A DNA stretch of 7,690 nt. It comes from Oligoflexus sp. GTDB taxonomy: Bacteria > Bdellovibrionota_B > Oligoflexia > Oligoflexales > Oligoflexaceae. The notes beneath the pieces were generated by a model. The model did not search any database and was not told where the DNA came from. It was given only the letters and a program-made list of their open reading frames with translations. The stretch covers positions 1 through 7,690 of the forward strand of contig JASLCY010000297.1 in the NCBI GenBank assembly GCA_030151925.1, in the 5' to 3' direction. The position numbers were made by a program, and so were the translations under genes. Shown here one piece after another: positions 6,582 to 7,690 of the stretch; the stretch's first letter is position 1, and every line of letters starts with the position of its first letter.

Positions 6582-7690
6582 GAAATTTTAAGTCCCTTCT
6601 GATACTGAGTATTTTAAGCGTTTTTGCCGGGACGCCGCGGGCGCTCGCGCAACAGGCAGGTTGTTCCGCGACCGATTACGCTAAGTTCGTAGCCGGCGCG
6701 CAGACGCTCGATAACTCCGTGGAACCTATGGGCCGCCGCCTGCTCTCCTGCGATGCGGGTAACTATCGGGAAGGCGCCCTCTACTGGCTGAACTTCCTCG
6801 CGACCATGACCCGCAGCGCCAGCGGGCCCGACACCTACGCGAACCTCTTCAAACCCGGCCGCAGCTCGGCCGATGAAAAGGTCTGGCTCGAACGCGAAGC
6901 CCTCAAAGGCCGTTATGCTCCGCTCGAGCAGAAGGTCCGCGGCGGCGTCCGCGGTTATCCCGATGATCCGGCCGTGCTCCTCGCTCTGGCCCGGGCGCAG
7001 ATGATCGCCCATCACTATAATGAAGGCATCCAGACCTATAGCGATCTCGTCCGTCTTCGCGATGACCAGGACGCGGCCGACATCGAGCTGCTCTATGCCT
7101 ATATCTGGGCCGGGGACAAAGCTGGTGCCGCGGATAAAATCGCCGCTTTAAACCGTTACAAATCGGGCGCTTACACGCGCCAATCGATAGCCCGCGCCGA
7201 ACCTCTCCTCAAAGACGGCGAGACGCACGCTGAACACCACGATGAGCTCTGGCTCGCCTTCGTGGATAGGAGCGACAACCGCGGTTACAACACCACCGGC
7301 GGCGTCGTCGTCTACAAGGGAGCCGCGGAGGTCGAGATCGAGGCCCTGCAGGACCAATCGCCTCTCGAAGCCGAGAAGTCGAAAGTGATCTCGATCGGCA
7401 TCGGCAAGCTCTGGGGCGACGAGGAGAAGAAATTCCTCGAAGCGCGCATCGGTTACTTCGATGCGGAAAGCGATCATGTCACGGGCCGTCTCGGGCTCGG
7501 CACCAATATCGGTGAGCATGTGCACCTCGCAGGTCACGTCGAACGGCGCGAGGTCGCCGCCTATGAGCGTCCGCCGGCCGGCGAGCGCGCGGGCCTCATG
7601 CGCGACAGCGCGGGATACGACCTGAACCTCTACGACCGTCTGTATTTCTCCGGACAGGCCTTCACGGAAGAAAGCCAGGCCGTGACCGAG
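6578..7690 (+). CDS. Secreted TPR-like / outer-membrane beta-barrel-like protein (3' truncated by window)
   Basis: An open frame of 371 codons runs off the right edge. It starts with a Sec signal peptide (MRNFKSLLILSILSVFAG, cleavage probably after ALA at 24). C29 and C58 of the mature part could form a disulfide. Residues about 130-195 are helical with TPR-like spacing (PAVLLALARAQMIAHHYNEG, then LLYAYIWAGDKAGAADKIAA). From about residue 240 alternating hydrophobic strands appear (GGVVVYKGAAEVEIEA, VISIGIGKLWG, FLEARIGYFD, LGLGTNIGEHVHLAGHVERR), as in an outer-membrane barrel. The layout recalls exopolysaccharide-export proteins of the BcsC/PelB/YaiO kind, but no family signature was recognised and the barrel is incomplete. 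An in-frame stop at 6569-6571 lies just upstream, so ATG 6578 is the first possible ATG. It has its own promoter after the operon terminator and probably depends on the overlapping leader ORF. Confidence 0.85.
   Translation, partial: MRNFKSLLILSILSVFAGTPRALAQQAGCSATDYAKFVAGAQTLDNSVEPMGRRLLSCDAGNYREGALYWLNFLATMTRSASGPDTYANLFKPGRSSADEKVWLEREALKGRYAPLEQKVRGGVRGYPDDPAVLLALARAQMIAHHYNEGIQTYSDLVRLRDDQDAADIELLYAYIWAGDKAGAADKIAALNRYKSGAYTRQSIARAEPLLKDGETHAEHHDELWLAFVDRSDNRGYNTTGGVVVYKGAAEVEIEALQDQSPLEAEKSKVISIGIGKLWGDEEKKFLEARIGYFDAESDHVTGRLGLGTNIGEHVHLAGHVERREVAAYERPPAGERAGLMRDSAGYDLNLYDRLYFSGQAFTEESQAVTE

Overview
The window is from a Gram-negative (diderm, LPS-making) bacterium: it encodes an LptD outer-membrane LPS translocon and two proteins with Sec signal peptides. 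Coding regions are GC-rich with strong G/C preference at third positions, and intergenic regions are AT-richer with E. coli-like sigma-70 and Shine-Dalgarno signals. The closest lineage I can suggest is Bdellovibrionota/Oligoflexia or another former deltaproteobacterial group. The basis is general character (E. coli-type SpeD, large divergent LptD, a DUF1501/1552-like protein end), so this placement is weak.

Layout. (1) Positions 1-174 hold the last 57 codons of a + strand gene whose tail resembles DUF1552/DUF1501-type secreted proteins. (2) A strong hairpin with A and T tracts on its two sides (184-223) can terminate transcription from both directions. (3) A convergent - strand gene (657-280) encodes an unrecognised 125-residue Cys-rich, probably metal-binding protein. 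(4) A 256-bp divergent intergenic region (658-913) contains a perfect 14-bp palindrome. (5) A compact + strand operon follows: folC (folylpolyglutamate/dihydrofolate synthase), lptD (LPS assembly outer-membrane protein, TTG start, overlapping folC by 50 bp) and speD (class 1A S-adenosylmethionine decarboxylase, 15 bp after lptD). It ends at a classic intrinsic terminator (6377-6411). (6) A 224-bp regulatory region carries a good sigma-70 promoter embedded in repeated GACAC/GTGTC elements and a 10-codon leader ORF. (7) The leader ORF overlaps (ATGA) the start of a secreted protein with a TPR-like region followed by beta-barrel-like sequence, which is cut by the window end.

The three operon genes have unrelated biochemistry (folate polyglutamylation, LPS export, polyamine synthesis). 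Tight spacing and overlap imply shared transcription and translational coupling rather than one pathway. No mobile element, CRISPR array, tRNA or rRNA was seen, and no gene-free stretch exceeds 300 bp. The most interesting items are the leader peptide and operator-like promoter of the last gene, the two large alpha-helical insertions in LptD, and the uncharacterised Cys-rich protein.
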